Part shown: positions 39,201 to 46,847 of the stretch, piece after piece
Layout: each line of letters opens with the position of its first letter
Position numbering within the stretch: position 1 is the stretch's first letter
NCBI GenBank assembly: GCA_964019425.1
Contig: OZ025796.1
Span: forward strand, 620,001 to 684,000
Length of the DNA: 64,000 bases
Reading direction: 5' to 3'
Source of the DNA: Flectonema sp. DT1601
Lineage: Eukaryota; Euglenozoa; Diplonemea; Diplonemida; Diplonemidae
The notes under the pieces: model-generated
The model's input: only the letters and a program-made list of their open reading frames with translations
Told to the model about the DNA's origin: nothing
The model's database searches: none
Made by a program: the position numbers and the translations under genes

Positions 39201-42126
39201 CCTTTTCTGCACGCGGGTAGCGCCAGCGGCCCCGTGTCTTGGTAGCAGAGGCCCGGACGTCACCGAACCGCAGAGCCAAGGGGGTGGGACGAATATCCAG
39301 ACGCGGACCACCTGGATGGAGGGCCTGACGAACCTCGGAGACTCGTGTTACCTGAACGCCACCTTGCAGGCACTACTGAAGGGGTCGCATGTGGATTTCC
39401 AGCGGGCACGGAACACCCCTCACGTATGCGGGACGAGGTGCACAGTGTGCGCACTAGCACTGGTGCAGGGAGGTGGGTCGCAAGGAGAGATAACGAGGAT
39501 CACAAGAGAATGGATGGGAAGAGGACAACAGGACGCCCACGGAGCCCTACTACACATAGTGTCGGACCTGCAGGAAAGAGCAAGACCAGGCGACCTCTTA
39601 GCAAACGCTTTCACATGCATGGTGGCAGTAGAACGCACGTGCATATGCTGTGGCGGAGGGAGCCAATCAATCGAGCTGGACTGCGGCCTGATACTGCGGG
39701 GATGGGACCTACAGTCGGCACTGGAGTCGACGACGATACCACAGGACTACGTGTGCGGACTGTGCGGTACGGGGTCTTTGCAGGAGCGCAGGATCTTGAT
39801 GGAGGCGCCGGAAACGATGATCGTATGCATTGTGAACGAGAATGCCACGAAAATGGCGCTGGGAGAACAAGTGTCGATGCGGAACAGCAAGATACAGGCC
39901 GACTATAGGGTGTCCGCTGTGGTGGTCCATCAGGGGTGTCTGGGATCGGGTCACTACACGTCTTTCACCCTATCACCGGGCGGCTGGAGGTACCAGGACG
40001 ATGAGGTGGAGCGAGCAACAAGCTGGCGAGAGGTGCTGTCGTCTGTCCCTTACGTGCTATTCCTGCGAAGACAAGCTACAAAGGAGATGTTCTGCGCAAA
40101 TGAAGTTCCGATGATGCCACGACTAGCTCCACAGGTGGTCAGGGTAACGCCCCCAGAGCAGCACGGAATGGAAGGAAGGGATTATAGGCAAGTGAACAGT
40201 GAAATGCTCATACGGCCTGGAACGCAAAAGTCACGGACACAGTGTGAAGTACCACAATCAACACGGACCCAAAACCCACCGAACCTGCTAAGGACGGTGA
40301 AGACACTAGGTCGGTGCGAGAAGAAGAACGCCACGCGTGTCACAATACGAGCACACACAACGAAAGGCCAGAGGAGTCAACCGGCGACGCGAATGGAGAG
40401 CAAGTTCAAGCTCTATGCTATCTCGAAGGGAAGGGGACGCACTACCATCGTGAATAGCTGGGCAGAGGCCGAGAAACAGACGAAGGGACTCTCTTGCGCT
40501 GTTTATCAGGGCTTCAATAATGGAGAGGAGGCGGAGGCTTTCCTGAGAAGCACTGACCCAGAGTATAAGACAGCAGACAAGCCAGTAAAAGGCCCACGCA
40601 GAAATCGGCGGTACGCGGTCCCGTGTGGACGGCGTCCAGGAACGTACAGCACATGGAGTGAAGCCTCACTGCAAGTGCTACGCTGTCCAGGTGGGAAGGT
40701 GAAGAAGCTTTGCACGGACAGGAGAGCACGGGAGTACGTCGAAGAGCACAGAGCCACGAAAGGGTTAACGCAGCCAACACCACCACATCCAGCTGTGTAC
40801 CTTTTCTTAGGCAAAACCGGAAGGGCGTGCCTGGTGCGGAGTGGCGGAGGACCAGTGATGAAGAAGTGGCATGAGACCACAGGAGAGGAAAAAGACCCCA
40901 TGCTGGCCGCACTAGAATTGGCACTGGAATGGGTCACAGGGAAGGGCCTCCTGGAGGGACCCGTGGAAGTGCAAGCATACGCACCCTTGGAACAGTGGAC
41001 GAGAGAACGGTGGGAGAAATTCGGGGCGATAAGTAGCGTGGTAAGGGCACGAGGACTAGTGTTGAGGCTGGCGGACCTACCTGTCGAAGTAAAGCACACA
41101 GCTTACCAGTGGGTGTGCCAAGTGATGACAGGCGAAACAGAGGTAGAACAGAAACCGAAGCCAGCGGAACCAGTCGAGGAGCCGAAGGAAGGATCGGCAG
41201 ATCCCCACCATGGACGTGAGCCCCGAATAGGATGGCGCCCAAGTGCGATCCATGAGCCTGAGGAGGGAGTGCGAGGACAGTCGGAACCGGAAGCGGCTTT
41301 TAGAGATTCGAAGAAGAGGGCGAAGATCGAGCTCATAGAATGGCACTCTGAAAAGCCCATCTATGAACTGTTCTACGCAGCAACACAGAGGGAGACGAGA
41401 ACGTGTGTTGTAAGTGGCGGTGAAGTGATCCACATGTGGAGATTCCCCCTCAAGGAATGCTCGCCGAACCGCGAGGGTAAGGCGTTAGGGATCGGGATGG
41501 CGCAGCTGCTAAGTTACGGAGACGCAGTGAAGGAAATAGTGGCGTACGGCTCACTCGAGCACTCAGTAGAGTCACACCGACGATACATCGAGGTCTCGCA
41601 GAGAATGGCGCATCGACTTGGATCAACGCTGAGGCTGGAGCGCCTGCCCCCCGAAGCCAGCGAAGAGGCCTACCGATGGGTGAGAGGTGAGGAAAAAGTC
41701 GGGAGGAGATTGTTAAAGTGGAAGGAGGAGAACGGTAAGGAAGTCTCACAGGCGGTAACAAGCACACACGAGAAAAATATTGTGCCTGAAACCACCACGG
41801 AGCCTACCATGGACCATGACTCAGACAAGATGACGTCAGACTCGAGCTCGATCTGCTCCCCACCGACACAAGAAGACCGCCCCCCAGTAGGGATGTGTGG
41901 GTGCGGAAAGGAGATACCGCAAGCAGCGATCAAGAATCCGGTGAAACACCCGACGAAGGGATGGTGTGATAGGTGTGGAGAGCGGATCGCGAAGGGAACG
42001 CGGGTAGTCATGTGCGTGAAGTGTGACTACGCTGAATGCTGCGGATTGTTGGAGAGATCGCGGCGTGGGAAAGAGAAGAGGAAAAGGAAATCACGGGGAT
42101 CGCGATCGAAAAACGATGCCATGTGA
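30295..42126 (+). CDS. Giant-1 polyprotein: OTU / RT / RLE / two USP domains / hybrid-binding motifs
   Basis: About 3,943 aa from ATG 30295; the frame is open further upstream but that part is the kinase gene in another frame. Order by position: 17 repeats of 29 aa (30352-31830); C2H2-like and CxxC fingers (32335-32510); OTU protease (32560-32950; GDGDCMFRAI, WGDNVALQ, HYEAV); more fingers (33090-33300); RT (33930-34700; RPIAVGE, TIDFENAFN, GAQQGDPAGPLLFS, catalytic FLDDG); CCHC (CKRC...HAGMC, 35504-35558) and restriction-like endonuclease (RKPADILV, AYDVTVIEV, 35670-35775); divergent USP (36740-37560; GTCYAA, GNGRHAM); a 321-bp duplicated linker; canonical USP (39315-40075; NLGDSCYLNATLQALL, GSGHYTSF); two RNase H1 hybrid-binding-like motifs (40400-40745); two RNase H-like regions; terminal CxxC finger (41893-42050). 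No APE. Confidence 0.85.
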   Translation: MLPRNDTELTSRMVKEHPNGTAPGSYAEAGPGALTVSYSGSGHDVFGEGTAPGSCAEAGPGAFTVSYSGSGHNVFGEGTAPVSYAEAGPGALTVSHSRSGHNVFGEGTAPGSYAEAGPGALTVSYSGSGHKVFGEGTAPVSYAEAGPGALTVSHSRSGHSVFGEGTAPGSYAEAGPGALTVSYSGSGHDVFGEGTAPGSCAEAGPGAFTVSYSGSGHNVFGEGTAPVSYAEAGPGALTVSHSRSGHNVFGEGTAPGSYAEAGPGALTVSYSGSGHDVFGEGTAPVSYAEAGPGAFTVSYSGSGHKVFGEGTAPGSCAEAGPGALTVLYSGGRHKVFGEGTAPGSCAEAGPGALTVLYSGGRHDVFGEGTAPVSYAEAGPGAFTVLYSGSRHKVFGEGTAPGSCAEAGPGALTVSYSGSGHNVFGEGTAPGSYAEAGPGALTVSYSGSGHNVIGEGAAPVGCAEAGPGALALVPYSRSRHNVFGEGAAPRRYAETGPREPTLVSYTRRGHSQSKTNRTLGAGSETASTRGPGMNTTMAHEQEYTKRWRAMLELEILRDMPGLGTHMATGILPSLACQKLEPTIWLFPQPKLVGCAGTNETERYQEEITQQVRGPNRASDRWRLSPPARWHKKQEKKREKARKTKSGGRTKEERAPEDEQSTSKPRSSCKQQPHEMRGGGASCPVCEWSGTENGLLAHIDGKHKGQLGQDQWADCGMKACGHCGRAMKGTASMHPRCRKLSSSREVEGEATPSTSIELQREFPRVSVTKTKGDGDCMFRAILLAKGEWNRRVGARVLRKRLAEYMRGEERTDQWFVNGLAKEDYAVRLENKGWGDNVALQVAADQMGVVIIVWEAGRLLKMLPLRRTEDIPLWIVLDKEHYEAVLQADAEMLNRVEERAEAVYVLKLSEQTAEEAAVRIGLGTGPSAGLRGSGPYYCPRGECSRSRAQRFEGYKNWGGLLGHLNKEHLLSDRPLTEAEQQAMGVRPCTMCGCLTGSSTGVHPRCREAMALDGGEEEVQNAPWPDEKELGELPSWEEIGAAQVVVPKKLDERLTMLWARALMATLQRIAQRNDPRAWKLLLMLPKACLGTPAVRKDEKGTETHRERLTSRLEGWLRGEYVAMWSTRAKRNKRRREKETTQGERYERCCALSRRGRYAQANKCLVSSGLAPNAPEVLAAMQTIHPSPMHEKIDLEGVRTGNTVVSPEEALASLKTFPKDTGAGPSGLSVELLKQACDTGLRGLMPTLCTTLELLVRGKVPYEAAPVLAGARLIALKKEPTGYRPIAVGESLRRWAWKIVLAKIRPKIPNLLKPGGQLGVAVPSGVEAVYAIVRDYARRNRGANKAILTIDFENAFNCVSRAVFLRELASTLPELLPLASWCYERPTSLFFEDTTIPSREGAQQGDPAGPLLFSLGIKSLLEGLKKMGLDGSLWFLDDGVLMGGVDELAKAYDYLVQKASSLGLKVKEAKCVFVPLRVGLEPKGGLEKVKQESEGNFTILKLPVGSGSYCKEYLLQYVTKLKKVSESLTMLPDRHVALTQLRYCHSYGKMVYLMRSMYLEDQRSGLADFDAVVRSVLRGLVGGDMDERAHLQAELPLREGGVGLRNCGRHAAAGRAASATATRKLCVELDAQYQVDPEEWSGVCKALTLETSEECDLDLDKVVRQRELSMKIDASLKTKMVNDLKGSGDRERLAHFRAVSMPRASAWLAEASDTGTVMPSQIFRTAIRAHLGLEVLQAGQLCKRCNAKLDPRGVHAGMCNRGATPTIRHNLVRDFLAKQARVTGMSVEMEPQRILDGGRKPADILVSEAVPGTTRNWTGRPAAYDVTVIEVCSQTSLSRGSHLDARRVIQAKEREKVKKYGEECSSKGIAFVPLVFTRDGAMNEAAAAFIKAISLRTRRPAEAWRALSKEISTTLAYSWARAVEDRGELLMGGDGAPISTDLPPIFKEDEWEDEIQDLVDKMGSIGEGPDESGRLLSEADRSVGRTTRPDAAPEIGQAARDSTQKAGNQREVQAPESGTRSTLQEPKELEQTHGGAGEPGEARTEEPSTEESGVGGRTPAEGPTPDRGNAITEPSRAEGPGPTTKETGRLPGAPVVKLVVSEGKPGSVPRFKGHGRDVMAQLERDMADLDITKRPLLSYEASGKQDDKWATSDVRGFENTRGTCYAAATVCSLIWATPLIGLMREKETADKTCVGGCLACVLWKMSKEDHPRLDGLMEETRVTIQDFTADTVRKEITRYSLAGGSPLAFLKQILNNLALKECAVWGGTLRSLFESRLKATHRCVCGFVRQEVQLSFMVLDPKTKPETAKIILLGGPLEEETKSPTICERCRSPNRDCTVQWRFAEMPPILFAKERVEQTTRAAFQVETESGPRSYVLTGSVCGNGRHAMTMVRTPRNRWACVSDERVQSKEGPGTGPLYWVYTRIEGTEGLLSEKLLSIDHRMRTSRALKPRPMDDKSGRARRWYFDQKTQVAKEAVVERREEPVLHVEKPRAEQPPSPSEPKPLEPASNGDIAKLTQETKEEPPVQTNRSKGDGGQQALPPPQLLKSEARSPERAEGSTTEPMRMDGSDQTKDVTEPSAGIGLHAGGNYSDTSLSLSEPPPVKPHGNVETLEPASNGDIAKLTQETKEAPPVQTNRSEGDGGQQAPPPPQLLKSEARSPERAEGSTTEPMRMDGSDQTKDVTEPSAGIGSHAGGNHSDTSLSLSEPPPVKPHENVERMPQGLSAVPLTLSKQPEDQDRRQTPPAPQQSVLKLQETGQDLLQVPVKVAERSKEPEAPPAVKEESNLPARNLSPPVSISTPSQDVRTPTQPLRDPEQGEPHALVKPTEGAQTQANGLVSEGAAPQKSRREPTEPKTSREQGLKLGFYATGPTTWETAPWEGEQDPEEAQQKREPLVPQEANAREEDREGYDEPTARGTDGGADVQMENYESQEGANSQELMEEVTGEIAETSEPLAYGMDEGGDILMEDCEPESNLFCTRVAPAAPCLGSRGPDVTEPQSQGGGTNIQTRTTWMEGLTNLGDSCYLNATLQALLKGSHVDFQRARNTPHVCGTRCTVCALALVQGGGSQGEITRITREWMGRGQQDAHGALLHIVSDLQERARPGDLLANAFTCMVAVERTCICCGGGSQSIELDCGLILRGWDLQSALESTTIPQDYVCGLCGTGSLQERRILMEAPETMIVCIVNENATKMALGEQVSMRNSKIQADYRVSAVVVHQGCLGSGHYTSFTLSPGGWRYQDDEVERATSWREVLSSVPYVLFLRRQATKEMFCANEVPMMPRLAPQVVRVTPPEQHGMEGRDYRQVNSEMLIRPGTQKSRTQCEVPQSTRTQNPPNLLRTVKTLGRCEKKNATRVTIRAHTTKGQRSQPATRMESKFKLYAISKGRGRTTIVNSWAEAEKQTKGLSCAVYQGFNNGEEAEAFLRSTDPEYKTADKPVKGPRRNRRYAVPCGRRPGTYSTWSEASLQVLRCPGGKVKKLCTDRRAREYVEEHRATKGLTQPTPPHPAVYLFLGKTGRACLVRSGGGPVMKKWHETTGEEKDPMLAALELALEWVTGKGLLEGPVEVQAYAPLEQWTRERWEKFGAISSVVRARGLVLRLADLPVEVKHTAYQWVCQVMTGETEVEQKPKPAEPVEEPKEGSADPHHGREPRIGWRPSAIHEPEEGVRGQSEPEAAFRDSKKRAKIELIEWHSEKPIYELFYAATQRETRTCVVSGGEVIHMWRFPLKECSPNREGKALGIGMAQLLSYGDAVKEIVAYGSLEHSVESHRRYIEVSQRMAHRLGSTLRLERLPPEASEEAYRWVRGEEKVGRRLLKWKEENGKEVSQAVTSTHEKNIVPETTTEPTMDHDSDKMTSDSSSICSPPTQEDRPPVGMCGCGKEIPQAAIKNPVKHPTKGWCDRCGERIAKGTRVVMCVKCDYAECCGLLERSRRGKEKRKRKSRGSRSKNDAM
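30352..31830 (+). repeat. 87-bp in-frame minisatellite (17 units)
   Basis: Sixteen 29-aa units of the type GTAPGSYAEAGPGALTVSYS / GSGHDVFGE plus a degenerate last unit. Variants alternate (PGSY/PVSY/PGSC; HD/HN/HK VFGE) and blocks of several units recur in the same order, a sign of unequal exchange or replication slippage. All frames on both strands stay open because the unit is a multiple of three. Confidence 0.92.
37791..38432 (+). repeat. 321-bp tandem duplication in the giant-1 linker
   Basis: Two adjacent copies (from LEPASNGDIAKLTQETKE to SEPPPVKPH), nearly identical and in frame. They form a Pro/Glu/Thr-rich linker between the two USP domains. Confidence 0.85.
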
Positions 42127-42538
42127 GAAGCATGAAACGGAAAGTGAATGAACGGAAAAAATTAAATGTAAAGAAGTGAACTTGTAAAAAATGTAAAGAA
42201 GCAAACATGTTAAAAGAAAAATGAAAAAAAAAAAAAAAAAAGAAGAGTGAAAAGGAAGACAGAGTTGTATGTAAACTGTATGTAAATGTAAGAAGAAAGA
42301 AAAAACACGCTGGAAGTGGGAGTGCAACCATCAGCGCAAACACAACCACAAATATTGTTTTTTTTTTTTTCCTTTTTCTTTTCTTCGCTTCGGCGACAGA
42401 TATGGTAGGACCTAGAAAACCGGCCCAAAACTTGTGTTGCAGTTTATCTTTTTAGCGCACACTCATGTAACATAAGGATCGCTGGTTCCGAGGGTTTGCT
42501 CTCCTGCCATACTTGCCTCTCACCTCCCTCAAAAAAAA
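42127..42538 (+). other. Giant-1 3' UTR and poly(A)
   Basis: A purine-rich, then pyrimidine-rich 3' UTR ending CCTCACCTCCCTC plus poly(A). Nearly identical to 27120-27522. A hairpin around CTCATGTAACATAAG carries one change relative to the other copy. Confidence 0.8.
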
Positions 42539-42577
42539 AACCAACGATTCTAAAGCTACAGTTTCTGTACTTTATTG
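42539..42577 (+). other. Complete 39-nt spliced-leader exon (retroposed), 5' end of giant-2
   Basis: Identical to 29271-29309. It joins TTTTTCCCCTCC exactly where the following monomers have TTCTTCACAG|TTTTTCCCC, so the genomic acceptor AG for this SL is visible in the next monomers. Confidence 0.9.
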
Positions 42578-45535
42578 TTTTTCCCCTCCCTCGCCCCATC
42601 CCCGTCAGCGAGTAGGAAAGCGCAGCTAGGAATTTTTCCACGCAAGCGGATCCCACAACCCGACCACCCTTCCCCACGCTCACCCCATCCACCCTCCCCC
42701 ACCCCAACAAAAGAAGAAAACGGCGGCAGCCACGTGACACACTCGTGTTCGTGTAGCGAAGCGTTTCGGCGACTTCGAAGACGACGACGACGACGACGTA
42801 GAAGTGACGGTGTATGTGACTGACCTTCTTCTTCCTTATTTATTTGTTTACTTTTGTTAATTACTTCCTCTTAATTTCATTCCTCTCTTAGATTGTTGTT
42901 TATTTGCTTATTTATTTGTTTGTTTATCTGTCTGTTTATCTGTCTGTATATTCTGTTACTATCTGTTATTTTGTTACATTTATCTGTCTACTTTAGAGTA
43001 CATTTTTGTTATTGTTAAATTAAAACATCTTCTTCACAGTTTTTCCCCTCCCTCGCCCCATCCCCGTCAGCGAGTAGGAAAGCGCAGCTAGGAATTTTTC
43101 CACGCAAGCGGATCCCACAACCCGACCACCCTTCCCCACGCTCACCCCATCCACCCTCCCCCACCCCAACAAAAGAAGAAAACGGCGGCAGCCACGTGAC
43201 ACACTCGTGTTCGTGTAGCGAAGCGTTTCGGCGACTTCGAAGACGACGACGACGACGACGTAGAAGTGACGGTGTATGTGACTGACCTTCTTCTTCCTTA
43301 TTTATTTGTTTACTTTTGTTAATTACTTCCTCTTAATTTCATTCCTCTCTTAGATTGTTGTTTATTTGCTTATTTATTTGTTTGTTTATCTGTCTGTTTA
43401 TCTGTCTGTATATTCTGTTACTATCTGTTATTTTGTTACATTTATCTGTCTACTTTAGAGTACATTTTTGTTATTGTTAAATTAAAACATCTTCTTCACA
43501 GTTTTTCCCCTCCCTCGCCCCATCCCCGTCAGCGAGTAGGAAAGCGCAGCTAGGAATTTTTCCACGCAAGCGGATCCCACAACCCGACCACCCTTCCCCA
43601 CGCTCACCCCATCCACCCTCCCCCACCCCAACAAAAGAAGAAAACGGCGGCAGCCACGTGACACACTCGTGTTCGTGTAGCGAAGCGTTTCGGCGACTTC
43701 GAAGACGACGACGACGACGACGTAGAAGTGACGGTGTATGTGACTGACCTTCTTCTTCCTTATTTATTTGTTTACTTTTGTTAATTACTTCCTCTTAATT
43801 TCATTCCTCTCTTAGATTGTTGTTTATTTGCTTATTTATTTGTTTGTTTATCTGTCTGTTTATCTGTCTGTATATTCTGTTACTATCTGTTATTTTGTTA
43901 CATTTATCTGTCTACTTTAGAGTACATTTTTGTTATTGTTAAATTAAAACATCTTCTTCACAGTTTTTCCCCTCCCTCGCCCCATCCCCGTCAGCGAGTA
44001 GGAAAGCGCAGCTAGGAATTTTTCCACGCAAGCGGATCCCACAACCCGACCACCCTTCCCCACGCTCACCCCATCCACCCTCCCCCACCCCAACAAAAGA
44101 AGAAAACGGCGGCAGCCACGTGACACACTCGTGTTCGTGTAGCGAAGCGTTTCGGCGACTTCGAAGACGACGACGACGACGACGTAGAAGTGACGGTGTA
44201 TGTGACTGACCTTCTTCTTCCTTATTTATTTGTTTACTTTTGTTAATTACTTCCTCTTAATTTCATTCCTCTCTTAGATTGTTGTTTATTTGCTTATTTA
44301 TTTGTTTGTTTATCTGTCTGTTTATCTGTCTGTATATTCTGTTACTATCTGTTATTTTGTTACATTTATCTGTCTACTTTAGAGTACATTTTTGTTATTG
44401 TTAAATTAAAACATCTTCTTCACAGTTTTTCCCCTCCCTCGCCCCATCCCCGTCAGCGAGTAGGAAAGCGCAGCTAGGAATTTTTCCACGCAAGCGGATC
44501 CCACAACCCGACCACCCTTCCCCACGCTCACCCCATCCACCCTCCCCCACCCCAACAAAAGAAGAAAACGGCGGCAGCCACGTGACACACTCGTGTTCGT
44601 GTAGCGAAGCGTTTCGGCGACTTCGAAGACGACGACGACGACGACGTAGAAGTGACGGTGTATGTGACTGACCTTCTTCTTCCTTATTTATTTGTTTACT
44701 TTTGTTAATTACTTCCTCTTAATTTCATTCCTCTCTTAGATTGTTGTTTATTTGCTTATTTATTTGTTTGTTTATCTGTCTGTTTATCTGTCTGTATATT
44801 CTGTTACTATCTGTTATTTTGTTACATTTATCTGTCTACTTTAGAGTACATTTTTGTTATTGTTAAATTAAAACATCTTCTTCACAGTTTTTCCCCTCCC
44901 TCGCCCCATCCCCGTCAGCGAGTAGGAAAGCGCAGCTAGGAATTTTTCCACGCAAGCGGATCCCACAACCCGACCACCCTTCCCCACGCTCACCCCATCC
45001 ACCCTCCCCCACCCCAACAAAAGAAGAAAACGGCGGCAGCCACGTGACACACTCGTGTTCGTGTAGCGAAGCGTTTCGGCGACTTCGAAGACGACGACGA
45101 CGACGACGTAGAAGTGACGGTGTATGTGACTGACCTTCTTCTTCCTTATTTATTTGTTTACTTTTGTTAATTACTTCCTCTTAATTTCATTCCTCTCTTA
45201 GATTGTTGTTTATTTGCTTATTTATTTGTTTGTTTATCTGTCTGTTTATCTGTCTGTATATTCTGTTACTATCTGTTATTTTGTTACATTTATCTGTCTA
45301 CTTTAGAGTACATTTTTGTTATTGTTAAATTAAAACATCTTCTTCACAGTTTTTCCCCTCCCTCGCCCCATCCCCGTCAGCGAGTAGGAAAGCGCAGCTA
45401 GGAATTTTTCCACGCAAGCGGATCCCACAACCCGACCACCCTTCCCCACGCTCACCCCATCCACCCTCCCCCACCCCAACAAAAGAAGAAAACGGCGGCA
45501 GCCACGTGACACACTCGTGTTCGTGTAGCGAAGCG
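42578..45535 (+). repeat. 462-bp tandem monomers (6 full + 1 partial)
   Basis: Units start at 42578, 43040, 43502, 43964, 44426, 44888 and 45350 (partial) and are essentially identical. Each has a C-rich half (CCACGTGACACAC, GACGACGACGACGACG) and a T-rich half ending in a pyrimidine-AG acceptor (ACATCTTCTTCACAG). Unit 1 begins with the SL instead. The organisation recalls 5' promoter monomers of mammalian L1; here each unit also carries a trans-splice acceptor. Confidence 0.92.
43025..43039 (+). promoter_or_regulatory. Trans-splice acceptor in the monomer (first of six)
   Basis: ACATCTTCTTCACAG directly before TTTTTCCCC. The same site recurs every 462 bp (AG at 43038-43039, 43500-43501, and so on). 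Use of the equivalent site is documented by the SL junction at 42577/42578. Confidence 0.8.
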
Positions 45536-45665
45536 CTTAGCGCTTTAAAGTCTTTTAAGTCGCAGAAGTCGCCCCCGTCGCCCCCCGACCCCCACAGGGT
45601 ATTGAACCCAGGTGGACCAGAAGACAGACGGTGACAAAAACCACTGCACCAAAGTATATTGTTGA
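45536..45665 (-). repeat. tRNA-like insertion at the end of the monomer array
   Basis: On the minus strand: A-box-like TGGTGCAGTGG and B box GGGTTCAATACCC at SINE-head spacing. It interrupts the seventh monomer at GCGAAGCG. No clear poly(A) in that orientation; incomplete tRNA fold. Confidence 0.45.
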
Positions 45666-45888
45666 AAAAAAATTTTTATTTATTGTTTATTATATATATT
45701 AATTAGGTCATATTTATTTAGAAGAATTTGGTATTACTTGTCGTTGTTTATTTAGAAAATACTAAGGAAGAAAGAGGAAGAAAAAAAAAAAAAAAAAAAA
45801 AAAGAAATTAGATTTTGCATAGGCATACTTGCAGAGGAGGAGATAAACGCGGGTCCTTCAGTAAGCTCTAGTACATCGGCGGGGTAGG

Positions 45889-45930
<42 letters not shown>

Positions 45931-46160
45931 CATCTATCTTCGGTCTACGAACGCTTTGAGTCGGCCAGCAGTCACAAACGGACATTGAAGGCGCGGATAA
46001 TTGTTGTTGCTGTGGAAACCTTGCTCTGCTGAAGAAGGAGTTGAAATTTTCCCCACCTGCATTCTGATTCGAGTTGTCTTCGAGAGTACTTTGCTTTGGT
46101 CAAAAAAAAGTTACTTATTCATCCAGCACATACGTCCTTCTCATCTTTTCTGGAGACTGG
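45666..46160. other. Giant-2 leader region with A-runs
   Basis: AT-rich, with A-runs at about 45780-45803 and 45890-45927 separating short unique pieces. The pieces may be small poly(A)-ended insertions. No gene recognised. Confidence 0.35.
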
Positions 46161-46486
46161 ACCGCTGGTGAACGCGCAAACAGAACAAATTTTTTCTTTT
46201 GTTCTTCATTAAAACTACACTGAGACACGGTCTTCCGCAATACATCGCACGAACAGAACATATCCTTTCTTGTTCTCGTTTAAACACCGCTTTAAGACAG
46301 CGAAAAGAGCATATCCTTTTTTTTGTTCTTGTTTAAACTCTGCTTTGATACACGGTCTTCCGCTAGTCAGCGCGCGAGAAGAACATATCTTTTCTTGTTC
46401 TCGTTTAAACTTTGCTTTTAAGACCTGCAAACAGAGCATATCTTTTTTTTTGTTCCTGTTAAAACTCTTTTTTAAGACAAAGCGTT
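46161..46486 (+). repeat. Degenerate short tandem repeats upstream of giant-2
   Basis: Five units of about 50-76 bp sharing GAACATATC, TTTTTGTTC and GTTTAAAC-like parts; alternate units include ACACGGTCTTCCGC. Each has an internal GAACA/TGTTC inverted repeat. Possibly a leader or promoter repeat array of giant-2. Confidence 0.6.
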
Positions 46487-46634
46487 ACGAATCAGCCTGC
46501 GGGAGAGGAGAAGGAAGAACTCTCTCACTAGCTTTGTTTGGTGCCCGTGGTGGTGACTACCATTCTGCGTCGGAACTGTACGGGGGTGACCGCATAGACA
46601 GAAGAGTTCGGAAAGCGGAGGATACGCGAGCCAG

Positions 46635-46687
<53 letters not shown>

Positions 46688-46798
46688 ACTCCACACACAC
46701 GTACAGGGCTAACAAGGAGAAGAGCAGGTAAGTCGATTGTCTTTTTTCGGGTTCCATACACAAATCATCCACAGCGAAGAGAACGGAAAAGGAAGAGT

Positions 46799-46844
<46 letters not shown>

Positions 46845-46847
46845 AGA
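46487..46847 (+). other. Giant-2 proximal leader
   Basis: Contains A-runs of about 50 nt (46636-46684) and 40 nt (46802-46841). GCAG|GTAAGTCG at 46729 and ATCCACAG at about 46775 could delimit a 47-nt intron (inference). The ORF is open through the A-run (poly-Lys), but the first sensible ATG is 46848. Confidence 0.4.

Larger units (their letters stand above)
29271..42538 (+). mobile_element. Giant-1 unit: SL + kinase ORF + 4-kaa polyprotein + poly(A)
   Basis: One SL at the 5' end, one poly(A) at the 3' end (42531-42538), and no poly(A), SL or target duplication between the kinase and polyprotein genes. The unit therefore behaves as a single retroposed RNA of about 13.3 kb. It is inserted in LINE-C ORF1 with TAAAAAA at both sides (the right copy lies beyond giant-2, which entered the giant-1 tail). 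Confidence 0.8.

Noticed and set aside
29271-42577. Giant elements as SLACS/CZAR/CRE-type insertions into SL RNA genes
   Set aside because: Only the 39-nt exon is present, complete and without SL intron, and it stands at the element's own 5' end; the target is an A-run in LINE-C.
43020-45512. Six identical 60-aa minus-strand ORFs with 462-bp spacing
   Set aside because: They are shadows of the tandem monomer; the plus-strand acceptor and SL junction define the functional orientation.
42578-45535. CRISPR-like or rDNA-spacer interpretation of the regular repeats
   Set aside because: The units are contiguous, without spacers, and carry splice acceptor and SL junction evidence; no rRNA is nearby.
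46737-46847. Giant-2 ORF start at 46737 with a poly-Lys stretch
   Set aside because: The A-run gives meaningless poly-Lys; ATG 46848 begins a signal-like N-terminus and is the better start.
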